Source: Haloimpatiens lingqiaonensis (GTDB taxonomy: Bacteria > Bacillota > Clostridia > Clostridiales > Clostridiaceae). From it: DNA of 64,000 nucleotides. The notes below the pieces were generated by a model. The model worked only from the letters and a program-made list of their open reading frames with translations. It made no database searches and had not been told where the DNA came from. Of this stretch, positions 36,462 to 45,617 are shown piece after piece. Positions within the stretch are counted from its first letter, which is position 1; every line of letters begins with the position of its first letter. Location: NCBI RefSeq assembly GCF_044502415.1, contig NZ_CP172402.1; one strand, written 5' to 3'. A program made the translations under genes and the position numbers.

Positions 36462-38564
36462 ATGAAAAAAATATTGAGTATTTTATTAGCTTTTATTCTA
36501 GTTTTACCATTGATGATTGCTAAGGGCAATTTAGTTAGAGCGGACAATGTGAGCAATTCTGCAAGTGTTAAATCCAAAAATTATAGATTTGAAAAAGATT
36601 GGAATGGAAGTGGTGTTTTTGCCACTAAGACATTTTTTTTCGATGTTAGTAAGAATTGGACCTTAGAGAATTCTTATATAAATTTAGTGTTTACAGAAAG
36701 TCAGCTGTTAGAAAATAAAAACTCCACGTTAACAGTGTTAATAAACGACACGCCTATAGGGTCTATAAAATTAGGAGAAAAAAAAGAATACAAAAGAACT
36801 GTTAAAATACAGATTCCTAAGGAGAAAATAATTGAAGGATTTAATGAAATAAAGATTAAAACCTATAAAAGAATTTCAGAAAAGCCTTGTATTGACGATG
36901 TTAATACAGGAAACTGGATAGTGATACATAAGGAGTCCTATGTTCATATAGATTTTAAGGATAAGGAAGACACAACTTCATTAAAAGAATTTCCATTCCC
37001 TTATATTAAAGAAAGTGATGAAATACCTATGAATGGAATAATTGTGGTTCCAGACAATGTTTCCAGTTCTGAAATAACTACAGCAATGATGATTTGTTCA
37101 AATTTTGGAGCCAAAAGAAAATATGAAAATATAAATACAAAGGTATATAAATTTTCTGATGCGGAAGAAAAAGCTTCAACCAATGTTATATACATTGGAC
37201 AAGAAAAAAATTCTCCAAAAGAAATATTGTCACTTTTAAGCTCAAATGAGCTAGAAAGTATTAAAGATAATGCTGTAATTAAGGAAGTTCAGTCTCCCTA
37301 TAATAAAGAAAAGAAAATGCTTATGGTGATATCTAATGATGAAAATAAACTTGTAAAAGCAGCCAAGCTATTAAGTAGCAAAGATTTAATGAAACAAGTA
37401 AATAGAAATAGCATAATTGTGGATGAAGCCTTAAATGTAAAAGATCCTCTAAATAAGGAAAGTGAGAACATATCCTTTTTAAAGTTAGGTTATAACAATG
37501 TGCTTTTGCCAGGTTCTTTTAGACAGGAGAGCAATTTTACATTAAATGTTCCAAAGAATAGGTTTATAGAAAAAGGAGCTAGTATAGTATTAAAGATAAG
37601 GTATGCTAAAAATTTGGACTTTGACAGGTCTCTACTTACTGTATATATAAATGATATTCCTATTGGAAGTAAAAAATTAAGCGCTAATAATGCTGACAAT
37701 GATACATTTCAAATAGATATACCAGAGGATGTGAGAAATCTTAATAATTATGATATTAAAGTAGCCTTTGATTTACAGTTGAAGGATGTATTTTGTACTT
37801 TTAGAGAAGAGGACAATCCATGGGCCTATGTAAGTTCAGAATCCTACTTACACTTACCTTATAAGGATGGAAAGGATTTTACTTTTCAAAACTATCCTAG
37901 CCCATTTGTATCCAATGGTAAATTTAATGATGTTACTATGATTTTACCTGATGAATTTTCTTCTCAGCAGTTAACTTGGGCAGGAAATATAGCAGCGTAT
38001 ATAGGACATGATTTAGAATTGAATGATGGAAGTTTTAAAGTTTTAACGGGCGCAGAAGGGTTGAAAAATCCTCCAAAGGGAAATTTAATAGTAATAGGTA
38101 CTCCAGAAAATAATAAAATTATAAAAAGTTTTAATAAAAATATGTATATAAAGTTTAACAAAGATTTTACTGCTTTTATGTCTAATGAAAAAATAAACTT
38201 ACTTCCAGGCTATGCCAGTGAAGTAGCTACTATACAATTTATAGAGTCGCCATTTGATAAAAAAAGTAAGGTAATGTTAGTAGCTTCTGTAGATGAAAAA
38301 GATATATCCTTAGCACAGAGATATTTAAAAGATTTAAATCTTTTAAGAAATTTAAAAGGAAACTCAGTAATAATAGATAGAATGGGGAACTTAAAAAATT
38401 TAACCTACGGAGAAAAAGAAAATAGCATAGGAGAAAAGTTTAATTTTGGCAAAGTTATAACCATGAATTCCAAAACAAAATTTTTAATAGTATTTTTAGG
38501 GATAGTTCTTTTATTCACAATTACTGCAGCAACAATGTATATAAAAAAATATAAAAAACAGTAA
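36462..38564 (+). CDS. BcsB-like polysaccharide synthase accessory protein (YdaN-like)
   Basis: A 700-residue exported protein: signal peptide (about 1-27), a BcsB-type β-rich ectodomain with two repeated modules, each containing LTVLINDTPIGS / LTVYINDIPIGS (about 87 and 394) followed by an ESYVHIDF / ESYLHLPYKD segment, and a C-terminal membrane helix (about 670-692). This is the partner of cellulose-synthase-like GT2 enzymes and would guide the chain outside the membrane. RBS AAAGGAG is ten bases upstream. It lies 43 bases after the synthase. Confidence 0.85.
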   Translation: MKKILSILLAFILVLPLMIAKGNLVRADNVSNSASVKSKNYRFEKDWNGSGVFATKTFFFDVSKNWTLENSYINLVFTESQLLENKNSTLTVLINDTPIGSIKLGEKKEYKRTVKIQIPKEKIIEGFNEIKIKTYKRISEKPCIDDVNTGNWIVIHKESYVHIDFKDKEDTTSLKEFPFPYIKESDEIPMNGIIVVPDNVSSSEITTAMMICSNFGAKRKYENINTKVYKFSDAEEKASTNVIYIGQEKNSPKEILSLLSSNELESIKDNAVIKEVQSPYNKEKKMLMVISNDENKLVKAAKLLSSKDLMKQVNRNSIIVDEALNVKDPLNKESENISFLKLGYNNVLLPGSFRQESNFTLNVPKNRFIEKGASIVLKIRYAKNLDFDRSLLTVYINDIPIGSKKLSANNADNDTFQIDIPEDVRNLNNYDIKVAFDLQLKDVFCTFREEDNPWAYVSSESYLHLPYKDGKDFTFQNYPSPFVSNGKFNDVTMILPDEFSSQQLTWAGNIAAYIGHDLELNDGSFKVLTGAEGLKNPPKGNLIVIGTPENNKIIKSFNKNMYIKFNKDFTAFMSNEKINLLPGYASEVATIQFIESPFDKKSKVMLVASVDEKDISLAQRYLKDLNLLRNLKGNSVIIDRMGNLKNLTYGEKENSIGEKFNFGKVITMNSKTKFLIVFLGIVLLFTITAATMYIKKYKKQ

Positions 38565-38601
38565 AATTAATTTTATAAATAGGGGAGTAAAGTTATATAA
38601 T

Positions 38602-39696
38602 ATGAAGATTAAAAAAAGAAATAAAGTAATTATAGTGCTATTGGTAGTGGTTTTTATAGCTTATGTTATGCAACTGAATCCATCTGTAAAGGGACATATA
38701 AATAATTTTAAAAATAAGCTTTTAGGCAAAACTTTAAATAGGGAATTTAAGGTTAAAATTAAATCTGCTAATCTTTCTACGGATTATGATATAGATAAAG
38801 TGTTAGAGGATATAGAGAAATTTGGATTAAACACTGTAAATATACCAGTGGCAATTAATATTGATTCTTTGATTTCAGATAATATGCAAGTGGATAAAAA
38901 TAGTGAGAAGAAAGCCATTAAACTTATAAAAAAATTGAGATGGAAAAAAATAAACATAATATTAGAACCATATCCTTGGATAAAAAATGGAGAACTTTAT
39001 GAAACACAGTGGAAGCCAAAAGATATAAATAAATTCTTTTGGAACTGGAGAAATAATGTACTTAAAGTATTGATAGATGATGTTGCGGTGCCTTATCATG
39101 TAGATGCTTTAAATGTAGCTTCTAATTTTGTTCAAATGGAGTACGCAGAAGGTTATTGGTGTGACACCATAGATTTTGTAAGAAAATATTATAAAGGACT
39201 GGTAACCTACAGGACCTGTTGGTGGTACACTGCAAGCTGGGATAAAAAAACTCAAGAAAATTACTTGAAAAAATTAAACAATAAATTATTTTCTAAAGTG
39301 GATTTCATAAGTATAGCAGCTTATTTTGAACTTACGGACAAGGATGAAAATACTGTGGAAAATTTAAAAAACGCACTAATTAGTACAGAAAGATATAACA
39401 GGGAACAAAATATAAAAAGTGAAATTCATAATTTTAATTTAAAGTGGAATAAACCTATTTTCTTTGGTGAACTAGGATTTCCAAAGAGAAACAAAGCTTC
39501 TGTAGAACCTTGGAATCCACTACCATCTTCTATAGTTAACAATAAAGAACAGGCTAGATGCTTTGAAGCTTATAGAAGTGTTTTTGAAAAAGAAAATTGG
39601 TTCTTAGGGTTTTCTGTATTTGCAGTAGGTAAGGATGGTATGGACAAAAACTATTATCCTTCGGAGGAAAGTACTAAAATCATAAAGGAATGGTAA
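38602..39696 (+). CDS. Membrane-anchored glycoside-hydrolase-like protein
   Basis: A 364-residue protein with an N-terminal anchor (about 7-23) and a TIM-barrel-like domain. INIILEPYPWIKNGELYETQWKPKD and KPIFFGELGFPKRN...EPWNP resemble GH113-type hydrolases, with the Glu of GELGF as likely nucleophile. The acid/base Glu usually found in a GNEL-like motif is not obvious; NVASNF stands there. It ends the exopolysaccharide operon, where B. subtilis has the GH8 enzyme YdaJ. It probably trims the polymer; activity is uncertain. Confidence 0.65.
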   Translation: MKIKKRNKVIIVLLVVVFIAYVMQLNPSVKGHINNFKNKLLGKTLNREFKVKIKSANLSTDYDIDKVLEDIEKFGLNTVNIPVAINIDSLISDNMQVDKNSEKKAIKLIKKLRWKKINIILEPYPWIKNGELYETQWKPKDINKFFWNWRNNVLKVLIDDVAVPYHVDALNVASNFVQMEYAEGYWCDTIDFVRKYYKGLVTYRTCWWYTASWDKKTQENYLKKLNNKLFSKVDFISIAAYFELTDKDENTVENLKNALISTERYNREQNIKSEIHNFNLKWNKPIFFGELGFPKRNKASVEPWNPLPSSIVNNKEQARCFEAYRSVFEKENWFLGFSVFAVGKDGMDKNYYPSEESTKIIKEW

Positions 39697-39704
39697 TTTA
39701 ATTT

Positions 39705-39993
39705 ATTTTGCCGAAAGTCAGCAAAATAGCTACATTTTGACCTACAGCATGAAACCTTAATAAATAATTTTCAACTTTATTTTTATTAAATCTTTCATTA
39801 TAAAGCCTAATCATACCTACGTATTTAGACTGGCTGCTGCCAATAAAAGATCTTTAAGTCCTTAAAAAGAAAAGCTATAATTACTCCATTTAGTGAACTA
39901 ATTATAGCTTGTTTTACTGTTACATTTATTTAATTAAAGATTTTCCGTAACGTATTGGAGGAAAATCATTCTTTAGTAGGCCGTCTCCCGCCA
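39705..39993. repeat. Insertion sequence remnant and non-coding region
   Basis: GCAAAATAGCTAC...ACAGCATGAAACCTTAATAAATAATTTTCAACTTTATTTTT (about 39722-39785) parallels the left flank inside the IS at 31450-31515. A hairpin with AAGCTATAATTA/TAATTATAGCTT (about 39872-39911) may terminate the operon. No gene is seen. Confidence 0.5.
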
Positions 39994-40268
39994 CAAAGTA
40001 AGTACTATGTAACTGAAAAATCTGCTTTTAATGGAGTGATAAATGTGAAATTTAGGACTATTGAACTAGCCTTAGAACTTCTTTATTTGTCCATTTGAAG
40101 CACCGTTAAGAAGTTTTCATTGCCTGAGCGAGGCACGAGTGAGTTTGAAAACTTTAGGGGCTTTAAATGGACAAATATTAGAAGTTCTTAGCGTATTGTT
40201 CACAGTCCAAAATTTCACATTTATCACGGAATTAAAAGCAGATTTTTCCTATAGCACTTACTTTACAA
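39994..40268. repeat. Long imperfect foldback hairpin (about 125-bp arms)
   Basis: The left arm (AAAGTAAGTACTAT...GAAAAATCTGCTTTTAAT...GTGATAAATGTGAAATTT...) and right arm (...AAATTTCACATTTATCAC...ATTAAAAGCAGATTTTTC...ATAGCACTTACTTT) are complementary over most of their length. The centre holds GCCTGAGCGAGGC. The right arm ends at the DUF166 stop codon. It could be a MITE-like foldback element. Confidence 0.85.
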
Positions 40269-41072
40269 TATTCTTATTATTTCTGAATTTTCTAGGGCGT
40301 TATAATGAGTGTAGCCGGCAATATGAAGAGGAGTGTCTCCTAATTCTGGATCTATTTTCATTCCACCAAGGCAAGGGTAGCTGTGCCAGTATTTTGCTAC
40401 GACTTTTTTTGCTTCTTCTCCAAGCTTTGTACCCACTAAATGTTTAGCTACATTATAGCCATTGCCGCAAGGAGCGGATATGACAGATTCTGCTTTTACA
40501 ATAACATCGTCGCTATTTACATATAATTTAAATTTAGGCTTTCCTAGTTTATACTCATCTATAAATTTATCTATGGTTTCTCCATTGCCGTAATTTAATG
40601 TACAAAATGGTTTAGGAAATGCGTATTCTAAATTATATTTTTTACACTGAGCAATGACTTCCTCTCTTGTCCATCTTGAAACCCAATCACCACTTTCACA
40701 AGGGACTAAAAGGGCTTTTCCACCGCTTTCTTTAACTAGTTTTGGAAGTTCTACTAGTATATCTTCATGTATGCCTATGGCTATAGTTATATCATGATGG
40801 GCTAATTTTTCTGGCAAATAGCTTAGCGGTTTATCTTCAAATTTTTTATATAAATCAGGAAGTTTTACTATTTGAGCTATATGGTCACTATAATTTAAAT
40901 TGTAAGCAGCTCTGCATCTAAAGCATTCTTTTCCACAGAGTGTACAAACATCTTTTTCATCATTAAGGTTAGGTATAAATTTAAGATTTGCAAATCTACT
41001 ATCTAACTTTATATAAAATTCATTTTCAGGATTTAAATTACTCTTTTCACAGCAAATTATAACTAACTTCAT
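40263..41072 (-). CDS. DUF166 family protein
   Basis: A 269-residue protein. ATG 41072 (GGAGGG eight bases upstream) is preferred to the TTG at 41087, which overlaps the ribosome site. A cysteine cluster CTLCGKECFRCR (about 43-54) could bind a metal. HDITIAIGIHEDILVELP and LLVPCESGDWVSRW are recognisable segments of the DUF166 family known from methanogens and clostridia. APCGNGYNVAKHL and SYPCLGGM add further conserved cysteines. The function is unknown; a redox or metal-binding enzyme is plausible. The gene ends at the foldback hairpin. Confidence 0.7.
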   Translation of the reverse strand: MKLVIICCEKSNLNPENEFYIKLDSRFANLKFIPNLNDEKDVCTLCGKECFRCRAAYNLNYSDHIAQIVKLPDLYKKFEDKPLSYLPEKLAHHDITIAIGIHEDILVELPKLVKESGGKALLVPCESGDWVSRWTREEVIAQCKKYNLEYAFPKPFCTLNYGNGETIDKFIDEYKLGKPKFKLYVNSDDVIVKAESVISAPCGNGYNVAKHLVGTKLGEEAKKVVAKYWHSYPCLGGMKIDPELGDTPLHIAGYTHYNALENSEIIRIL

Positions 41073-41215
41073 AAATTTACCCTCCAATTTTAAAAACTTA
41101 ATTTTATATATTTTTCTAATTTATTACCTTAATTATAAATTATGATGATTTGAAAATCGGTAACTTTTGGTACGGTAAAAAACTATTGCTCCTTTATGAA
41201 GTAAGTGGGGGTAGT

Positions 41216-42442
41216 TTACGAGTATTGCTTACGGGTATTGTGTATGCAAATCCATGCAAAAGCATAGGCTAAGGCTGTAAATAAAAACATGAATTTGAAA
41301 CCTATTAAGTCTATAAGTCCACCTAAAAATAGTGGTCCAAGTATTGCGGCTAAAGATGATGAGAAATAGTATAAGCCTGTATAAGTGCCTATTTTTTCTT
41401 CTGTGGTCATCTCAACTACCATAGGATAAGAATTTATATTGATAAGAGCCCAGAAAAATCCACCTATGGCCATTAGAATCAGCATAATCAATTGATTTAA
41501 TGGAAATATAGTACCTATAAGTGATAAAAGAATAAATACAATCACGTCTCCAGAAATGCCTATAAGTATAGTTTTTCTTTTACCAAGTTTTCCACCCACA
41601 AATCCAGCAGGAATAGCAAAAATTAAAAATGAAAGAGCAAAAAATCCAAGTATAAAAGAAGCTTTAGTAACAGGGAGTTTTAAGAATTGAACACAGTAAT
41701 TGCTAAAGGTAGCTTCCACACCTTGATAACCTACAAACCAGAAAAATACTGCAAGTAAAATATAAAGAGTAGTTTTGTCCTTGGATTTACAAATATCTTT
41801 TAGGGAAGAAATTATGCTTATTTTTGCATCCTTTTCTACAGTATTTTCTACAGTAATATTATTAGGTTCTTTTATGAATTTCATTAGTATAAACAGGGCT
41901 AAGAACATTAAAATTGCTGTTCCAAGGAAGGGATAATTTTTATTAGCTTTATATAAAAATGAGCCGCCTATGAGTACAAATACAGAAGCAAGTCCACCCA
42001 TAAAATTAATTATTCCATTGGCTTCACTTCTTAAATGTGATGGAGTTATATCAGGCATAAGTGCAACAGTTGGTGCTCTATATATAGCCATGGAAAAGTT
42101 TAATATGGTAATAATTATCATAAAATTCAGAAAACTTGAGTAATTAGGAAGCAAAATAAACATTAATGCGGAAATAGGTATGCCTACCATAAGATAAGGC
42201 ATTCTTCTTCCAAATCTTGTGCTGGTTCTGTCACTTAGGGAGCCAATAATGGGTATGAGTGTTACTGCAAGAATATTATCCAATGTCATAATAGAATTTA
42301 TAGCAAATTGGCTGTTAAAAAAATCTCTTAAAAATATTGGAACATAAACATTGTAAAGAGGCCACACCAGGCTTATGGCAAAGAAGCCAAAGCCAAGTAT
42401 GAAGGTCTTTTTATAGTTTAATTTAGAAACTTTATTATCCAT
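41216..42442 (-). CDS. MFS transporter (SLC45/sugar-type)
   Basis: A 408-residue membrane protein with about twelve helices. The loop 2-3 motif GSLSDRTSTRFGRRMPYLM and the equivalent half-repeat GGKLGKRKTILIG are visible. The sequence pattern resembles the SLC45/GPH-like sugar-proton symporter branch of the major facilitator superfamily. It starts three bases after the glycerophosphodiesterase gene, so it probably moves a substrate or product of that enzyme; this is inference from context. Confidence 0.85.
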   Translation of the reverse strand: MDNKVSKLNYKKTFILGFGFFAISLVWPLYNVYVPIFLRDFFNSQFAINSIMTLDNILAVTLIPIIGSLSDRTSTRFGRRMPYLMVGIPISALMFILLPNYSSFLNFMIIITILNFSMAIYRAPTVALMPDITPSHLRSEANGIINFMGGLASVFVLIGGSFLYKANKNYPFLGTAILMFLALFILMKFIKEPNNITVENTVEKDAKISIISSLKDICKSKDKTTLYILLAVFFWFVGYQGVEATFSNYCVQFLKLPVTKASFILGFFALSFLIFAIPAGFVGGKLGKRKTILIGISGDVIVFILLSLIGTIFPLNQLIMLILMAIGGFFWALININSYPMVVEMTTEEKIGTYTGLYYFSSSLAAILGPLFLGGLIDLIGFKFMFLFTALAYAFAWICIHNTRKQYS

Positions 42443-42445
42443 TAT

Positions 42446-43186
42446 TTAGCCCTCCTGAATTTCGCTTACAATTTTTTTAGCTTTGTCAGGGTAGTTTGTT
42501 ATTATGCCGGATATTCTAGCTGCAGCAAGTTCACCCATTACTTTTTCATCATTTACTGTATAGGTATTTATATCTAAATTATGAGCATAGGCTCCTTCTA
42601 TAAAGTGTTTATCCAAAGTTAAATATAAAGGATGAAGTGCATTGACTTTTACAGATTTAGCATATTCCCAAGGTTCATATAATGAAGCACCATATAAAAG
42701 TCCAGTTTTTACATTAGAGTTTAACTCCTTTACTCTAAATAGTGAATAGTGATCAAAGGAAGAGATTATGCACCTATCTAGCATATTATACTTTTGCAGA
42801 CAAGCTAAAACCTTTTCCTCTATATTAGGATATATTCTATAGCCAGCCTTAATCTCTACATTTATGAAAAGCTCAGTTTTACAAATAAACTCCAAAACTT
42901 CATTTAAAGTAGGAATTTTTTCACCTTTAAATTCTTTTCCAAACCAAGAGCCTGCATCCAGTGTTTTTAATTCTTCTAAGGTATAACTTGCAATTAATCC
43001 TTTCCCATTTGAAGTCCTATTTAAAGTTTCATCGTGCATTACTATAAGATGACCATCCTTTGATAGGTGGACATCCAGTTCTATGCCGTCAGCTTTCATA
43101 TCTACAGCCTTTTTAAAGGCAGCCATGGTGTTTTCAGGAGCATATCCAGAGGCACCCCTGTGGGCTTGAACTCTCGTGAAATTCAT
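42446..43186 (-). CDS. Glycerophosphodiester phosphodiesterase
   Basis: A 246-residue GDPD of the cytoplasmic UgpQ type, hydrolysing deacylated phospholipids to glycerol 3-phosphate and an alcohol. Catalytic His and metal residues are visible in QAHRGASGYAPENT (His 9), ADGIELDVHLSKDG (Glu, Asp) and MHDETLNRT (His, Asp). INVEIKAG carries the further Glu. Length and lack of signal peptide agree. It is the first gene of a two-gene minus-strand operon with the MFS transporter; GGGGG lies upstream of the ATG. Confidence 0.93.
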   Translation of the reverse strand: MNFTRVQAHRGASGYAPENTMAAFKKAVDMKADGIELDVHLSKDGHLIVMHDETLNRTSNGKGLIASYTLEELKTLDAGSWFGKEFKGEKIPTLNEVLEFICKTELFINVEIKAGYRIYPNIEEKVLACLQKYNMLDRCIISSFDHYSLFRVKELNSNVKTGLLYGASLYEPWEYAKSVKVNALHPLYLTLDKHFIEGAYAHNLDINTYTVNDEKVMGELAAARISGIITNYPDKAKKIVSEIQEG

Positions 43187-43359
43187 ATAAAAACCCCCTT
43201 TATAATATTTTTTTAATTGGTAATTTAGAGTTTTAGAATAATATTAATTAAAGGTAATGACAAAATCCATTTTATTATAGATTTTAATATTATATATTTT
43301 CTATATGAACAAATTATATCCTTTAATTTTAAACAAATTAAAGAGTGTAAGAAACTTTA
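43187..43359. other. Divergent intergenic region
   Basis: AT-rich, with no gene; it probably holds the leftward promoter of the glycerophosphodiesterase operon. Confidence 0.3.
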
Positions 43360-43493
43360 TAAACAGAGCTCTTAGCTTCAGATGGAGTTTTAACTCCAAC
43401 TGAAGGTTAGAGATCGTTATCCAGGGACGTAGCTGCCGTTAACTCCAACTTTGTTAGAAGTGGGAGTGTTACGGCAGGTAGTCATCGGATAAA
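43360..43493 (+). repeat. 135-nt two-hairpin dispersed repeat, copy 6
   Basis: Plus orientation, TAAACAGAGCTCTTAGC to CATCGGATAAA. Hairpin 1 has compensating differences from copy 2 (GGAGTTTTAACTCCAACTGAAGG), as expected for a family kept as RNA or DNA hairpins or regularly remobilised. Confidence 0.95.
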
Positions 43494-43564
43494 TGAAAAC
43501 GTAATTTGATAATGATGGAAATATAGAATCAAATAAAAATTATTATGTTATTATTAAATAAATA

Positions 43565-43592
43565 TTGAAAAAATTCTGGCATATGCTATAAT
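43565..43592 (+). promoter_or_regulatory. Promoter of the fmdE leader
   Basis: TTGAAA at 43565-43570, a 16-base spacer and TATAAT at 43587-43592. Confidence 0.75.
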
Positions 43593-43620
43593 AATATTGT
43601 TAATAAATGAACAAGCATAT

Positions 43621-43701
43621 CTACACGAAGTAGAATGTTATTATGTATAAAAAGATACCACGAAGGTAGAACTTAACTTAGGGGAAGCTCTGCCTTTTTT
43701 T
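43621..43701 (+). promoter_or_regulatory. Leader with two ACGAA-loop hairpins and overlapping terminator
   Basis: CTAC-ACGAA-GTAG (43621-43633) and TACC-ACGAA-GGTA (43656-43668) are two small hairpins with the same five-base loop. The 3' arm of the second is also the 5' arm of a terminator (GGTAGA-CTT with AAG-TCTGCC, then seven T at 43695-43701). The two structures exclude each other, as in transcriptional riboswitches. The CCACGAAGGTAGA segment is shared with the leader at 23490. The class is not identified; guanidine-II has two ACGR loops, but of four bases. Confidence 0.5.
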
Positions 43702-43732
43702 ATGCAAAAATATTCTTAGGGGGAATTAAAGG

Positions 43733-44257
43733 ATGGATAGAAAATTATGGGAAAAATCAGTGGAATTTCATGGACATAAGTGTCCAGGACTAGCTATAGG
43801 TTATAAAGCTAGTGAGGCAGCTATGAAAAAATTAAATGTAAGTTTCTCAAAGGATGAGGAAATTGTATGTATTACAGAAAATGATGCCTGTGGAGTAGAT
43901 GCAGTACAAGTTATTACAGGCTGTAGTATGGGAAAAGGAAATTTAATATACAGAGGTACTGGTAAAATGGCCTTTAGTTTTTTTTGTAGAAAAACTGGAG
44001 AAAGTATAAGAATGATATTAAAGCCATTTAAAGGAGAAATGGACAGAGAACAGAGAATGAACTACATATTAGAGGCTGATGTAGATGATATATTTGATTT
44101 TAAAAAGCCAAACTTTCAGCCACCAATAAAGGCTAGATTATTTTCAAACATAGTATGTGAAAAGTGTGGGGAATCAGCACCAGAACACAAAATAAGGATT
44201 ATGAATGGCCAAAAGGTGTGTTTAGATTGTTTTGAGGATTACAATAGGGGATTTTAA
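43733..44257 (+). CDS. FmdE family protein
   Basis: A 174-residue protein of the FmdE family (named from the molybdenum formylmethanofuran dehydrogenase operon). The N-terminal EFHGHKCPGLAIGYKASEAAM is the family signature with His and Cys ligands; ENDACGVDAVQVITGCSMGKGNL follows. The C-terminus has a zinc-ribbon-like CEKCG...CLDCF (about 144-168). The true biochemical role is unknown, though links to molybdenum or tungsten enzymes are often proposed. RBS GGGGG; its leader carries a putative riboswitch. The next genes, after an IS, encode a peptide/nickel-type importer. Confidence 0.88.
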   Translation: MDRKLWEKSVEFHGHKCPGLAIGYKASEAAMKKLNVSFSKDEEIVCITENDACGVDAVQVITGCSMGKGNLIYRGTGKMAFSFFCRKTGESIRMILKPFKGEMDREQRMNYILEADVDDIFDFKKPNFQPPIKARLFSNIVCEKCGESAPEHKIRIMNGQKVCLDCFEDYNRGF

Positions 44258-44384
44258 TCAGTAATTAACTTAACTTCTTTAATTTTAAAAGCTAAAAATC
44301 CATTTATAGATAAATATTTATATATATGAATATTATTACATTGGTAATACTTATAGTTATCCTATAAATAACTAACAAATTTTT

Positions 44385-45617
44385 CTAACAGGCTAACTTT
44401 AGCTCGGTAAGTACTTTTTTTATAGGTACATCTTTTTTAGCTTGCTCATAAACAAAATATACTAGTTCTTTAGCCGTTAGGCATTTGATGGATTTTATGG
44501 TATCTCCAATTGTTTTAAGCTCCTTAAGATGATATAACCTATAAATCTCTAGGAAATTGATTGCTAAGAATGTAAGCAGAAAGTATCTCTCGATAGAGAG
44601 TATACCTTGAACTTTATATTCATCAAATCCTAAGTGTGTTTTAAGATATTTGTAGTTAGTTTCAATACTCCATCTTTTTAGATAGTATTTTATTATAGCC
44701 TCGTTGTTAAGTTCTACATCCGTAGACATTAGGTATACAGGATCTTTGAAGTCATCTCCATCAACTTCATAGCAAATTAAGGCTGTTGCATTTTCAAACT
44801 TTGAAACATTACCTTCGTATCTATATATTCTATACTCAGTACCTTCGATGGTAACTACATCTAAGGTAGCTGGATTTATATATTTAGCGAATTCCTTAAT
44901 TTGCATTGTGATTCCTAATGGAGAAATTTTTCTGTTAGATTTTAAAGCACCAATAAGGTTAAAACCTTTTAGCATACAACCGTTTATTAACTTTTCGCTA
45001 GTATACCAACTGTCAACAAGACAATATACTTTATCGCAGTTAGTAGGTTTTTCAAAAGAACTAATAAAATTTAAAGCTATATCCGACTTTCCCATAAAAG
45101 TTTTATTATGTTTTTTACAGTTTTCTTCACTTAAATAAGGCTTGTAGGTTAAAGGGATAGACATATTCCCTGCAACAAAATTAGAAGTAACTACACAATG
45201 AGACCAAAGAGTTTTACCTTCTGTATGGCAGTGATTATAGCTTAATCCTTGCATTTTCTTTGCTTGTATTTTAGGATTCACGGTATCATCTATCACTAAG
45301 AATCCTACGGATTTTGATTTTATGAGTTTATTGAAATGTAAATTTAAATAGTTAATACGATTTCTATCAATGAGACTATCGTCCCACTTGGAGTGACTCA
45401 AAAATCTATATATTGAGCTACTACTTTTAGCAGTTAGTATATGTTCTGAGATTTTAAGTAAAGACTTTGTGCTATCTAAATTTATTAATCCATTAATAAT
45501 AGTGGTTATATGATGAAATTGCGGTTTACTCATTCCATAATTTACATCATTTAAGTAATTGTAAAGTTCATCATTAATGGATATAATATTATTAAATTTA
45601 TTTGGCATACTGACCAC
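44385..45617 (-). CDS. IS4/IS701-like DDE transposase
   Basis: A 410-residue apparently intact transposase. Catalytic residues can be placed at GFLVIDDTVNPK (Asp), YCLVDSWYTSEK (Asp) and RWSIETNYKYLKTHLGF (Glu), the last fitting the YREK-like IS4 signature. The gene has its own GGAGGTGG ribosome site. Element ends are not certain; TTGGTAATA sequences near 44340 and 45692 are candidates. It sits between fmdE and the ABC importer and may separate genes that once were an operon. Confidence 0.82.
   Translation of the reverse strand: MVSMPNKFNNIISINDELYNYLNDVNYGMSKPQFHHITTIINGLINLDSTKSLLKISEHILTAKSSSSIYRFLSHSKWDDSLIDRNRINYLNLHFNKLIKSKSVGFLVIDDTVNPKIQAKKMQGLSYNHCHTEGKTLWSHCVVTSNFVAGNMSIPLTYKPYLSEENCKKHNKTFMGKSDIALNFISSFEKPTNCDKVYCLVDSWYTSEKLINGCMLKGFNLIGALKSNRKISPLGITMQIKEFAKYINPATLDVVTIEGTEYRIYRYEGNVSKFENATALICYEVDGDDFKDPVYLMSTDVELNNEAIIKYYLKRWSIETNYKYLKTHLGFDEYKVQGILSIERYFLLTFLAINFLEIYRLYHLKELKTIGDTIKSIKCLTAKELVYFVYEQAKKDVPIKKVLTELKLAC

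Noticed and set aside
40139..40447. 102-codon plus-strand frame
   Set aside because: It runs through the right arm of the foldback hairpin and antisense to the DUF166 gene, with no ribosome site.
43621..43701. Moco/tungsten riboswitch before fmdE
   Set aside because: The Moco motif is much longer with different conserved blocks; only two ACGAA hairpins and a terminator are present.
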